From: CAZDWZ01 sp964509425
Lineage (GTDB): Bacteria > Bdellovibrionota_C > UBA2361 > SZUA-149 > CAZDWZ01
DNA length: 64,000 nucleotides
NCBI GenBank assembly: GCA_964509425.1
Contig: CAZDWZ010000016.1
Coordinates: 34,307-98,306 of the forward strand
Reading direction: 5' to 3'
Shown: positions 7,272-16,292 of the stretch, in pieces
Layout: each line of letters starts with the position of its first letter
Position numbering within the stretch: position 1 is the stretch's first letter
Position numbers and translations under genes: made by a program
The notes under the pieces: model-generated
Told to the model about the DNA's origin: nothing
What the model saw: only the letters and a program-made list of their open reading frames with translations
Database searches by the model: none

Positions 7272-9476
7272 GTGGGTTTCAGTTACTCAAAGCGATTAAC
7301 GGCTCTGAGACAGCAAACCGATGAGTCCCTTGAGGGACGATTCGGGCTGTTACGCGTCTTCTTTCTTTTCGTACTCGGATTGAGCTTCGTCACTTTTCTC
7401 TACTCCACGATCGTCGGCCCCGATGTTCAACCAAACGCCAAAGGCCAACCTCCGAGCTGGAGCGAAATCATTCAGCAAGATTATACACGGAGACTGACCT
7501 GGCTTCAGACGTCGCCGTTTTCCGTCGCACCCGGCGCGAGCCGCCTGTATTCAGGATGGAGTACCGGTGTCATCTCGATTCTGGACATCAAGAAGTCCGA
7601 TTTAAACAGCACCACATTTTTGTCCCTACTCTTCTGGCGGGAGAATTTGAAGCGGAGACTCGCAGGATCGTTACTCCGATCGGGATTCGTGCTGTTTGCC
7701 TTCTGGCCCTTCTGGATTCTCGGCTTCATCATCGGCAGCACTGCGCTTAAGAAAACTTTTCGCCCGAAGAAAACCGACGACTTCCTCGGTGTTTGCGACC
7801 GCGGGAGAACGCCCTTTTATTCCGGAATATATGGTCCGCTTCGCTCGAACAATAACTTGAGCGGAATAGATTACTCCGCACCAGGTCTCGCGTGTCCAAA
7901 TCTGGCACCTGAAGCGGAAGCATCGAGCCACAAACTCGCATCTGTGCTGCAGAGCTTCCAAGCAAAAAACGCCACCAACATCGACCTCATACGCGTCATT
8001 CTCCAATATCGAGATTTTCCGTGTTTGGTCGAAACCGAGATGTCTACCCAGGAAGCAGAGCCTACGGATTCGATCGAGCGACAGATTGCGTCCTCGATTA
8101 TTCCATTCGTAACCAATGCTGGTGGAACGATTGAGCAGTCGGCGTTGATCGGGCTCCCGGCGACGCTGGAAGCGCACGCCATTCTCGCACGCTATGTCCG
8201 AATGCTCGAAGAGAAGAAGATCACGACACACGACTTAAACTTCATCTTCGGAAAACATCTGGAGATGCTGCGTTCAATTGCAAAGCCGAGTTCCTCGCTC
8301 GTCGCGCAGCTGCTTTTCTCGCTGACACCGAATCGAGCGGTCGCCATCGGACGGCTCCCGGCGCATATCGTCGCCACGGCATATCTTTCCACCGAAGCCG
8401 GAAAGTGTCTCGTATTCCGCCGCCAAGACAAAGGCTTCCACAAGATATCTCACTACCCGCACCTTCAAGCGCGAGCGATCCTCCAATCGCTGGTCAGCTT
8501 CCATAAGGAGCACAAAGGCGAAGCACGGCTGTTCATTCGCCAAGCGATCATCTCGTCTCGTCGGCACGGAGATTTCGGCCGCGCATTTTTGCCGGAGCGA
8601 ATGACAATCGAAAGCCGCGGTCTCCGTGATTGGCTGGAGATTCTTTACTCCGAGCCTGCAAAGCGGGAGCAGACGGCGCAAATGGTCGAGCTCGATGCCC
8701 ACGTCGAAGAGATCGGCATCAACTGGCGTATCGGATACTCAAAAAAAATGCGCGCCTGGGCGGAACAGGAAGAACTGCGAGCCGGACCGGAAGAACCGGC
8801 GGGCCCTCCGTATCCGTTCTGGAAAGGCGTTGTCTACAAGTCCGTCATTCTTATGCCGGTGAGTGACCTCGTCTCCCTCGCTCTTCGGGGTATCGACGAA
8901 GCCCGGATCACGAGAATGAACGATCTTATCAAGCTCACCCGGCGCACTCAATTTAACTTGAGCGTGATGGCGAGATTGCCGGGATTCAAACGGCAAGCAC
9001 TTGAAGCGCAGCAAGGGGGCGGCGAATCGAACCCGTACTTCACGAACGGGAGACAAGAGCTTCTCAAGAGATGGACGGTCGTTCGTAAGATGCTCACGCA
9101 CTACAACTGGCTCTCGACACGTGTTGGCGATCACTCTGTGCCCTTCGACGGACTCATTCATTCCATCGTGTCATTTCCGGACGAGGTCAATCCGCAGAAT
9201 CGACTATTCGCCTTTGAAGCCATGGTCCCGTTCCGGCAGCGCCGATGCGACGAGCTTCTCGGAAAGCAGTGGGAGCAGAATTATTATTTCGATTCTCCGC
9301 ATCCATCCTGCGTTGACGTATTCGTCGACCGTCCAAAATATCTGGAAGCGGTGGCTGTTCGCGCATCTGGAAACTTCCAAAAGCTTGGGCAAGCGCGAAC
9401 CGGAAGAGTCGACGAGGCACCTCAAGCGGGAGCAACACCGGGCAATCCGAAAGGACCGGCAGTGGCTTCGGGATAA
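7272..9476 (+). CDS. large two-segment inner-membrane protein next to coupling ATPase
   Basis: The 734-residue product starts at GTG 7272 behind a clear ribosome site (GGAAGGAAAG). Two membrane segments lie near residues 27-47 and 130-155, with a roughly 80-residue presumed periplasmic loop; the remaining 580 residues should be cytoplasmic and largely helical. I do not recognise the family with confidence. In Dot/Icm systems DotM (IcmP) is a membrane protein encoded directly before the coupling ATPase DotL and binds it, so an analogous role is plausible, but this protein is almost twice as long and no clear DotM motif is seen. The next gene starts 3 bp after its stop, so the two are translated together. 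Confidence 0.6.
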   Translation: MGFSYSKRLTALRQQTDESLEGRFGLLRVFFLFVLGLSFVTFLYSTIVGPDVQPNAKGQPPSWSEIIQQDYTRRLTWLQTSPFSVAPGASRLYSGWSTGVISILDIKKSDLNSTTFLSLLFWRENLKRRLAGSLLRSGFVLFAFWPFWILGFIIGSTALKKTFRPKKTDDFLGVCDRGRTPFYSGIYGPLRSNNNLSGIDYSAPGLACPNLAPEAEASSHKLASVLQSFQAKNATNIDLIRVILQYRDFPCLVETEMSTQEAEPTDSIERQIASSIIPFVTNAGGTIEQSALIGLPATLEAHAILARYVRMLEEKKITTHDLNFIFGKHLEMLRSIAKPSSSLVAQLLFSLTPNRAVAIGRLPAHIVATAYLSTEAGKCLVFRRQDKGFHKISHYPHLQARAILQSLVSFHKEHKGEARLFIRQAIISSRRHGDFGRAFLPERMTIESRGLRDWLEILYSEPAKREQTAQMVELDAHVEEIGINWRIGYSKKMRAWAEQEELRAGPEEPAGPPYPFWKGVVYKSVILMPVSDLVSLALRGIDEARITRMNDLIKLTRRTQFNLSVMARLPGFKRQALEAQQGGGESNPYFTNGRQELLKRWTVVRKMLTHYNWLSTRVGDHSVPFDGLIHSIVSFPDEVNPQNRLFAFEAMVPFRQRRCDELLGKQWEQNYYFDSPHPSCVDVFVDRPKYLEAVAVRASGNFQKLGQARTGRVDEAPQAGATPGNPKGPAVASG

Positions 9477-9479
9477 GGT

Positions 9480-12263
9480 ATGGCAAGGCAGTACGTAAAA
9501 GAGAATTTCACGCAACAGCTGGAGCAGCGGCGATACAATCTCGTCGTGATGGCGAAAGCTATGGTTTTCGCGAGCCTTGCCTCGGCGTTTCTCCCGTTCT
9601 CCGCGAATCTCAGCCCTCTCGCCCACTGCTTTTTCTTCGGACTGGCGCCGGCGTTTATGTTTTTCCTCGCGGGATACAGCCGCAGCTATCACCAATGGCT
9701 AGAGACCGAGCGAGCGGAAGAGTCGGAACGTCGAGGTGGAAAACCGGTGCTCGGCATGCCGCCGCGACGAACCGCGATTGATCAGGCCATTCAAGATACC
9801 AAGGCTTCCGGGAAGCTGATGATCGACCGCTATCTGGTGGGATTCGAGCTCGATAACGGAGAACCGATCTGGGTGTCGGACGACGAGCTCTGCACTCACG
9901 GCTGCGTGTTTGCAAAAACGGGTGTCGGAAAAACTCTCTGGCTCGAGGGCCTGATGTATCAACAGCTCGCTCGAGGCCGAGCGAGTGGCTTTACCTTCAT
10001 AGACGCGAAGCGCGATCCGGGAACTCTCGCGGACATCATCATGATGGCGCTGATTACCGGGAGAATCGAAGATCTGGTGGTCGTCGACCCGTTTGATCCG
10101 GTCTGCGCTTACAATTTCGTATTCACCACTCAACGCGCCGACGTTAAAGCGCGGAAGGTACTCCGTTGCGGACTTCCGCCGACATCAGATGCGAGCACGA
10201 CGAAACACTATGATCGACTCGCCGCGGATGCGGTGTATCGCGTGGTCCGGGCGATGGAAAGCCTCGGTCTCGCTTGGTCCGTCCGCGATGTCGCGGTTGC
10301 TCTTTCTGCTTTCCAAGTTGCTTATCCTCGGATGAGAGAACTTCTCCACGAACAAGGCGCGAAACAAGCGATGGTCGAGCTCGGACACCTCGCGAGCAGT
10401 TATCGGACCATGAAGGGCGGCCTCGATGCTGCGCGTCTCACTGATAACCTCCGGGGTATCGCGTCGGAATTGCATTCGATTGCAAACTCGGAGGCGGGCG
10501 ATATGTTCTGCATGCCGAGAGCGGAGCTCTCGCTTACCGACGCCATTCTTCGCGGAAAGATGGTCTATTACATGCTCCCTCGACTCGAAGAAGCCGAGGC
10601 CGCAGCGAGAATGGTGAAGGTTTTCCGGGAAGATTTGGAAGTCTCGATCGGTGAAATCACGTCGAGCCGGACTCACCGGCTGGAAGATCCGCATCTCGTC
10701 ATCATCGACGAGGGCGCATCGACTTTCGGGCCGACCTGGGCGAACCTCTTCGAACTTGCACGAAAAGGCCGTTTTGCTCTGCTCTTTGGTGCTCAGTCCG
10801 TCGGCGGTCTGATGGACGAAACGATGGGCCTCAGCGAACAGTTCTACGAACGCGTTATCGCGAACGTGAACCTGAAAGTCATCATGCGAATCGGGGACAA
10901 CCGAACCGCGGAGGACATGAGCGAGTGGATCGGAATGGTCGCAACGACCAAGAAGAGTCTCGCGACTGGTATTTCGTCGGCATTGAACTCTCGCGAGCTC
11001 ACGAAACATATTGAATTTAACAAACGCGCCGCCGAAGGGTTCCGGGACGCCGTAACAGTGTCGGAAGATGAAGAGGCGCTTGTCAGCCCGGAAGAGCTGA
11101 AGCATGAAATGTCGGCGGAAAAAGGTCTCGCTTGGTTCGACAAGGGGGACGGAAGGCTACGAAAAGGCCGTGCCATCTGGTTTGAAGCTGACCTTCCGTC
11201 TACGTGGGAAGGAAGAGAGTTCCTCGTCCGCTACGAATCCATCGAAGCCGATGAAGTCGGCCTCGCGGAGTGGGTCGACGAACACATTCTCGCTATCGAA
11301 CGCGCCGAAAGCGAACGTTCGATGGAAAAACTTCAATCGACGCTCTCACCCGATAGCGCAGCACTTTCAGCAGAGAGCGCAGGCCACTCGGAATCCGATC
11401 GCGGGAATGAAAGCTCCACCGGCGGCGGAGACGAAAGCCCCTATCGCTTCAATCTTCTGAAAGGCTTCCGCGGAAAGGTCCGCGCAAATACTTTCCTCGG
11501 GGCGACTCCCGAGCCGCAAAGGTCCCCACAGCCTTCAGCTCCCGCGTCACCTGAGCCTGAGAAATCAGGCGATAGTTACGCGCCAAGAGATCATAACAGC
11601 GGCAAGTCTTCGGCATCAGGGCAACACGCGGACGCCGCCCCGTCTCAACCGGCAGCGTCAGCTCCGTCCGGAGCACAGGCGGCTCGGGCATCAAGACCGG
11701 CGCCGGAAAGTGGAAACCCGTCATCTCCTGAGCGGCACGAATCAGCCGAAGGAGCCGAGGGCCAGCAGCAGAACGCGAGACCGGCTCAGCAAGAGCGCCA
11801 GCCGCTCCGGCTCGGTGGACGACCGAACGGCGGCGTCGTTCATACGCTTCCACCGAAGGATCGTGCCCCGGCGCCGGAGCAAAAGGCGCAGCAGGAGCCG
11901 AAACAGCCCCAGCAAAGGAACCCGGGGAATCACGGCAGGAATCAAGGCGGAGGCCAACAGCAGCCGCAGCGAAACGACGATAGAAATAGACAACAGTCGA
12001 AGGGTTCCGGCCAACAGCAGGGCCAGCACCAGGGTAATAGAGACAGGAATTCCGACTCAAAGAACGGTCAATCGCACGGGAATTCACAAAAGAATTCAAA
12101 TAGCGAGAACCCGAGAGGAGAGAATTCGCGAGGCGAGCATCCTAAAGGTGACCCTGCCAGAGGAAATCAGCCTCAAGACGAACAGTCGAAGGGCGGGGGC
12201 GAGAAGTTCCGGTTTCAACCGAGACAGCCTCAAGGCCCTAAACCCGGAGGACAAAACCAGTAA
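9480..12263 (+). CDS. type IV secretion coupling ATPase (VirD4/TraD/DotL class)
   Basis: The 927-residue protein has two N-terminal membrane segments (about 25-75), a Walker A loop KTGVGKT near residue 148 and a Walker B strand LVIIDEG near residue 407. The SVGGL segment after 'LLFGAQ' and the 'NLKVIMRIGD' strand are typical of the TraD/TrwB/DotL motor. Such hexameric ATPases recruit DNA-protein or protein substrates to the secretion channel. From about residue 620 the chain is low-complexity: Ser/Pro/Ala-rich, then Gln/Asn/Gly/Arg-rich up to the C-terminus, so about a third is probably disordered. No relaxase gene is visible nearby, so whether substrates are DNA or protein is open. Confidence 0.85.
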   Translation: MARQYVKENFTQQLEQRRYNLVVMAKAMVFASLASAFLPFSANLSPLAHCFFFGLAPAFMFFLAGYSRSYHQWLETERAEESERRGGKPVLGMPPRRTAIDQAIQDTKASGKLMIDRYLVGFELDNGEPIWVSDDELCTHGCVFAKTGVGKTLWLEGLMYQQLARGRASGFTFIDAKRDPGTLADIIMMALITGRIEDLVVVDPFDPVCAYNFVFTTQRADVKARKVLRCGLPPTSDASTTKHYDRLAADAVYRVVRAMESLGLAWSVRDVAVALSAFQVAYPRMRELLHEQGAKQAMVELGHLASSYRTMKGGLDAARLTDNLRGIASELHSIANSEAGDMFCMPRAELSLTDAILRGKMVYYMLPRLEEAEAAARMVKVFREDLEVSIGEITSSRTHRLEDPHLVIIDEGASTFGPTWANLFELARKGRFALLFGAQSVGGLMDETMGLSEQFYERVIANVNLKVIMRIGDNRTAEDMSEWIGMVATTKKSLATGISSALNSRELTKHIEFNKRAAEGFRDAVTVSEDEEALVSPEELKHEMSAEKGLAWFDKGDGRLRKGRAIWFEADLPSTWEGREFLVRYESIEADEVGLAEWVDEHILAIERAESERSMEKLQSTLSPDSAALSAESAGHSESDRGNESSTGGGDESPYRFNLLKGFRGKVRANTFLGATPEPQRSPQPSAPASPEPEKSGDSYAPRDHNSGKSSASGQHADAAPSQPAASAPSGAQAARASRPAPESGNPSSPERHESAEGAEGQQQNARPAQQERQPLRLGGRPNGGVVHTLPPKDRAPAPEQKAQQEPKQPQQRNPGNHGRNQGGGQQQPQRNDDRNRQQSKGSGQQQGQHQGNRDRNSDSKNGQSHGNSQKNSNSENPRGENSRGEHPKGDPARGNQPQDEQSKGGGEKFRFQPRQPQGPKPGGQNQ

Positions 12264-12377
12264 GAACAGGTTTTGACCAACGGTGTTTATGGGGAGTATA
12301 TTGGTAATGGCCAGAGAGATGATTAAGCTCTTTATTTGCAATGACAAATCGGTTTTAGGAGTGAGGATTTGACCGCC

Positions 12378-12905
12378 ATGGAACGCATGCATTTTTCAAT
12401 TTCGAAATCATTCGGCCGGCTTCAGCTCATCCCCGAACCCAACGGACTCCGCCTCTGGTACATCCCGAGCGTTAACGGTCAGCTCGCTCCAGACTCTCCG
12501 GGGGCCTGCGATGTTCTCGTGCCGATCGAAGCAGTCGGCGGACTCTGGGCTACCGCACGAGCTTTTCTGTATGGAGTCGAGTCTCTCGATGAGAACGTCA
12601 TCCTTCGCGGAGACGAAGGCGATATCCTTGTAAAGCTTTATCGCGATAAACCAAAAGGCTCACAGGGTGCTCTCTCCGGAGAGGAAATCACCTGGCTCCG
12701 AATCGTCTCTGGACGTTCGGAAGACGAACGCCGCCGGATCAAGCTCGGTCCAAGAGACTTGCTCTGCATCGAGCTTGCCTGCAATGCGGTGCTGGTGCTG
12801 TCTGCTTCGCCTCTTTATCAAGGCTCCGCAAACGGCGTTGCCGCCGGAGTAAACGGCTTGCCGATGAGCGCAAAAGCGCCGGCAGCAGGCGTCGTCCCGA
12901 ACTAA
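12378..12905 (+). CDS. hypothetical protein linked to the secretion genes
   Basis: The product is about 175 residues, soluble, without signal peptide. An AGGAGTGAGG ribosome site about 10 bp upstream favours the ATG at 12378 over a TTG at 12369. The chain looks beta-rich (GRLQLIPEPNGLRLWYIPS; VLVPIEAVGGLWATARAFLY), and the last 30 residues are Gly/Ala-rich and probably flexible. No family is recognised. It follows the coupling ATPase by about 115 bp on the same strand and could be co-expressed with it. Confidence 0.6.
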   Translation: MERMHFSISKSFGRLQLIPEPNGLRLWYIPSVNGQLAPDSPGACDVLVPIEAVGGLWATARAFLYGVESLDENVILRGDEGDILVKLYRDKPKGSQGALSGEEITWLRIVSGRSEDERRRIKLGPRDLLCIELACNAVLVLSASPLYQGSANGVAAGVNGLPMSAKAPAAGVVPN

Positions 12906-13206
12906 GCAAACAAGCTGAAAATCGAGTGCGAGAGGACTAGGATTTTGGCATCCGAACTCATCTCGTGCTCGTAACGACCAGCTCAGCCGTCTTCCTCGTA
13001 ATCCTAATCCTCCTCCTCTTCCCGCACCTGCACCTAACTCCTAATCTTCAATCTTGGTCCTCTTTCGTCCTCGTCTTCGTTGGATGAGTATCAGGAATGA
13101 GGAGCAGGTGCAGGAGGAATAGGATCGCGACGCGTCGGACTCAAACCAGCATCCGAACTCAGAACAAACAAAAATAAGATTCGAGAGTGTCGCGAGAGCC
13201 GGAAGT
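12906..13206. other. non-coding gap with pyrimidine/purine-rich inverted repeat
   Basis: This 301-bp gap between convergent genes holds an imperfect inverted repeat. The left arm (about 13000-13046) contains CCTAATCCTCCTCCTC and GCACCTGCACCTAACTCC; the right arm (about 13083-13125) contains GGAGCAGGTGCAGGAGGAA and ATAGGAT. One strand is strongly C/T-rich. It looks like a dispersed repeat copy or a large hairpin rather than a gene. No promoter is evident. Confidence 0.5.
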
Positions 13207-13644
13207 TTAAACTTCCACTCCTCTTCCTTTCCGATACGGGCCCGAGAACGAAACCGAAATTGGGATGGGATTGAACAGTCCGAACTTCGGTGTGAACACC
13301 GTTGAGATCTGAATTCGGATGCTGTTGTTGTTCATGTTCTCAGTCGAGATCGTGGTCTTGTCAATTTCAAAACCCAGTTTCTGAAGCACATCCACCAGCT
13401 CGCTTTGGAGCTGGGCGTGATGTTGCGGATTCGTCGAGACATCCGCCAGGAACGATCCTTTTTCTAGCCCCGGGATCAGTGACGCATAAGAGGCCCCCGC
13501 CTCAGCAACCCTGTTCAATACGACGTATTGATGCAGCCCTCGCGCAAGATCGAATGTGCCCAGTAACGCAAAAAGCGAGAGTGCAAAGAAGGCAAAAACT
13601 TCCGCACTACTTAAGAAAAACCGGCCTCTGGACTTACGGCGCAT
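13207..13644 (-). CDS. TadE-like membrane-anchored pseudopilin
   Basis: The 145-residue product has a short basic start (MRRKSRGRFF), then one long hydrophobic helix near residues 12-35 (VFAFFALSLFALLGTFDLAR), followed by a beta-rich domain. This is the layout of TadE/TadG-like minor pseudopilins, which carry a prepilin-like N-terminal helix. A GTGAGG ribosome site supports the start. No other tad genes are in the window, so it may work with the neighbouring secretion locus or alone. Confidence 0.55.
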   Translation of the reverse strand: MRRKSRGRFFLSSAEVFAFFALSLFALLGTFDLARGLHQYVVLNRVAEAGASYASLIPGLEKGSFLADVSTNPQHHAQLQSELVDVLQKLGFEIDKTTISTENMNNNSIRIQISTVFTPKFGLFNPIPISVSFSGPYRKGRGVEV

Positions 13645-13935
13645 TCGAACCTCACAAACGCGTAGCTTCCAAATCTAGTAACGGCCGTTTTCGAGATTTG
13701 CTGTAGTGAATTTAAATTCCACGTGAGCTAAATCACTGAATTCACACAGAATTCTCGCAAAAACCGATAGGAGATTCTCCTAGAGAACCTCTCGACCGTG
13801 TTGAATCCGGCTTTTGGCACCCGCTCGAATCTCATGGTTGAGCTCCGCGTCTCCCCGCCTGGCCGCCCTCTCGTCGAGACTACCGGCGCTTCTACGGGCC
13901 CCGGTGTTCGTTGAGACGACCTCCCCGCGGCAAGC

Positions 13936-15024
13936 TTACGAGTCAAACAGGTTAAGCTGTGTGCGCTTGGATTTAGATGGCGAAGAAACCGATTTCGCCT
14001 CCGGGGATCTCGACTTCACTTCGGAATACACCGGCTCTTCCTTTCGATCCGCATAGCGAATTCCGAATTTTTGGCAGGTGGACTTGAACAACCATTCGAT
14101 CGCCTCCCATCTGGCGCCGGTGCCTGTCATTCGCGCCCCGAACTCCGACCGATTGAGCTTTCCTTCTTTCATCTCGCGGAGGGCCCCGATGATACGAGCC
14201 GCGCGTTCGGGATAGCTTGCTTGGACTCGTTCCAAAAACACTGGCTCCACCTCAGCCGGCAATCGAAGGAGTGTCATGAACGCGGACGTCGCTCCGCTTC
14301 TCGCAGCGGCCTCGACGACTGCCGGAACCTCCACCTCTGAAACTCCGGGAATAACCGGAGCGATGGCGACTCCGACGGGGATACCCGTCTCCGCAAGGAG
14401 CTTCATCGTGCGCAATCGAGCTGCAGGCGAAGGAGTGTGAGGCTCGAACCTTCGGGCTGTTTCGGCCTCAGAGAACGCAAGACTGATATAGACTTTAACA
14501 CCCGCCTTTTCGTGCAGCTCTCGAAGGAGCTCCGCATCGCGCTGAATCAGGACTGCCTTCGTGATGATGCTCACCGGATTCCCATAGCGAAGGCAGACTT
14601 CGAGACAACGCCGCGTCAGCTCGTAATTGAGTTCAAGCGGCTGATAACAGTCAGTCACGCCCGAGAACATCACCGTTTCACCGTTCCAGCTTTTCTTCCG
14701 AAAGTTCTGCTCAAGCAACTGCGGCGCATTCACTTTGACAACAACTTTTTTTTCGAAGTCCGAGCCGGCTCCAAAATCTAAATATTGATGAGTGGGACGT
14801 GCATAACAGTATGAGCAACCGTGGAAACAACCCCGGTAAGGATTTATCGAATACCGAAAGCCAATGTCGGGACTCTTATTCTCCGAAACGATGCTCTTCG
14901 CCTGCTCCTCGTAGACCTCAAGGGCTGCGCTTGGCGGCGGCTCAAGCCAATCTTCGTACCACTCGAGATCTCGCCCCGTGAATGGATTGGGTGGATTAGA
15001 AACTCTGCGGATTCCCTGCGGCAT
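13936..15024 (-). CDS. PA0069/Rv2578c-family radical SAM protein
   Basis: The 362-residue protein carries the radical-SAM cluster motif CFHGCSYCYARPTHQYL near residues 70-86 (three Cys in CxxxCxxC), inside the context NPYRGCxHGCxYCYARPTH that marks the PA0069/Rv2578c subgroup, distantly related to spore photoproduct lyase. These enzymes bind a 4Fe-4S cluster and S-adenosylmethionine; their physiological reaction is not established. The stretch SIITKAVLIQRDAELLRELH and the later VAIAPVIPGVSE fit the TIM-barrel. Length is normal for the family. It appears monocistronic. Confidence 0.85.
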   Translation of the reverse strand: MPQGIRRVSNPPNPFTGRDLEWYEDWLEPPPSAALEVYEEQAKSIVSENKSPDIGFRYSINPYRGCFHGCSYCYARPTHQYLDFGAGSDFEKKVVVKVNAPQLLEQNFRKKSWNGETVMFSGVTDCYQPLELNYELTRRCLEVCLRYGNPVSIITKAVLIQRDAELLRELHEKAGVKVYISLAFSEAETARRFEPHTPSPAARLRTMKLLAETGIPVGVAIAPVIPGVSEVEVPAVVEAAARSGATSAFMTLLRLPAEVEPVFLERVQASYPERAARIIGALREMKEGKLNRSEFGARMTGTGARWEAIEWLFKSTCQKFGIRYADRKEEPVYSEVKSRSPEAKSVSSPSKSKRTQLNLFDS

Positions 15025-15186
15025 TTCGATTTGCTTCGGGGCACTCCCCGAGCTCTCTGCTCTGCAAATTTTGTTTCCAGGAAAATTACTGACTGCAAAA
15101 TTCCCGCCAAGGCACTCTTCAAATGCGGAGAAGCCGTGTGTCGCCAGAGGATAATTCGTTCACACCGCTTCTCAGCTACTGCCCTT

Positions 15187-16167
15187 CTAAAGTTGAGCAG
15201 CGAGAAACATGGCGGCTATTGCAGTGATCGCAATTCGTATCACGTTTCCATACAGCACGCTCTCGTCCGTCGACTTATTCTGGAAACCCTCAGCAACCGC
15301 CGGCGCACCGTAGAGCGAAACAACCGTTATCATGAACGGTATCGGAATATATTCAAAGGAAGCAAGGAACGCCGGAATAATCGGCCCGGCAATGAGCAGG
15401 AGAACGAGAAGGCGAGTCAGGCTTCCCGGTCTTTGCACCTCTTTTCCATCCCGCGTCTTCGCCATCTGGGCTCGCGTCCAGCCGTCTTTTTCCAGAATGG
15501 GCGAGTAGCGAAGTACTTCGGCCGCGGCGAGCACAAAACCAGGGACCACTCCGAAGACAAAGAACGGAAGATAGACCATCCCCGCTCCTAGGAAGGCACC
15601 GAGCGGCGCGAGCAACGTCGTGCTGACGACGAGGGTGGTGACGTAGAGGCAGAGCGAGAATGCGTTTCTAATATCGAGGAGAAACGCAAGAATTCTCAAC
15701 ACCGTGGCCGACGCGGTTAAGAGAGTCGCTTCGACGCTCCCTGTGAGATAATAGACCGCAAAACACAGTACTCCCGCTCCGATCGCGATGAACTGGATGA
15801 GCTGTCCGGGAAAAGGGATCTCATCTTTTCTCAGGTTGACGGATCTTGCGAGCGAACCGAGGAGCAGTGCTCCGAGAAGGACGGTGAATGTGAGTGAGTC
15901 CTTCACCAAGAGACCGTTCTCGATCCAGGCCGTTGAAAAGAAAGGAAGAATTGCGGAGAGCTGAAAAAAGCCGTCGACCCGATCGCTCACTCCTTTAATC
16001 GCAAACTCGGACTCCTTACGGACCGGCTTCCCGGAGGGCGGAACTCCTCCTGGCGAGTCGATCGCCGATGCTAACTGGGGATCTCCTGCCGCGCTCGATT
16101 GGGATCGCTGTTTCGAGGGTCGCGGCTTCCGCTGCGGCAGCTTTCTTTTCGATTTTGATTTTGGCAT
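15187..16167 (-). CDS. hypothetical multi-pass membrane protein
   Basis: I recognise no family. The product of about 326 residues has a very basic, Ser/Lys/Arg/Pro-rich N-terminal 55 residues, probably cytoplasmic and disordered, then about six to seven hydrophobic segments between residues 75 and 325 (for example FTVLLGALLLGSLA and LLVLLLIAGPIIPAFL). The ATG at 16167 has a GGAG ribosome site 8 bp upstream and is preferred over an in-frame start at 16188. It faces away from ubiE across a short promoter region. Confidence 0.65.
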   Translation of the reverse strand: MPKSKSKRKLPQRKPRPSKQRSQSSAAGDPQLASAIDSPGGVPPSGKPVRKESEFAIKGVSDRVDGFFQLSAILPFFSTAWIENGLLVKDSLTFTVLLGALLLGSLARSVNLRKDEIPFPGQLIQFIAIGAGVLCFAVYYLTGSVEATLLTASATVLRILAFLLDIRNAFSLCLYVTTLVVSTTLLAPLGAFLGAGMVYLPFFVFGVVPGFVLAAAEVLRYSPILEKDGWTRAQMAKTRDGKEVQRPGSLTRLLVLLLIAGPIIPAFLASFEYIPIPFMITVVSLYGAPAVAEGFQNKSTDESVLYGNVIRIAITAIAAMFLAAQL

Positions 16168-16292
16168 GAAGAAGCTCCGTCGCGGCACCGTCCGGTCGGC
16201 TCGTATCCTGACCGCGAACGCCGCCTCGAACCCTGCGGCGGCACCAGCGCTTAGGTGTAGCGTTTTCCAGAGGCAATTAAAAGGAGTCTTCT

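Noticed and set aside
7671..8231. Antisense frame of 186 codons inside the 734-residue protein gene
   Set aside because: Fully inside a well-supported gene; no ribosome site or recognisable product.
10185..11105. Antisense frame of 306 codons opposite the coupling ATPase
   Set aside because: The sense frame carries Walker motifs; the antisense has no domain features.
1..13644. Integrated conjugative element with ends in this window
   Set aside because: No integrase, relaxase, oriT, tRNA target or flanking direct repeats are visible, so mobility cannot be claimed from this segment.
13764..13782. AGGAGATTCTCCT dyad between the TadE-like and radical SAM genes
   Set aside because: A 6-bp half-site dyad is expected by chance in a window of this size and is not placed near a start codon.
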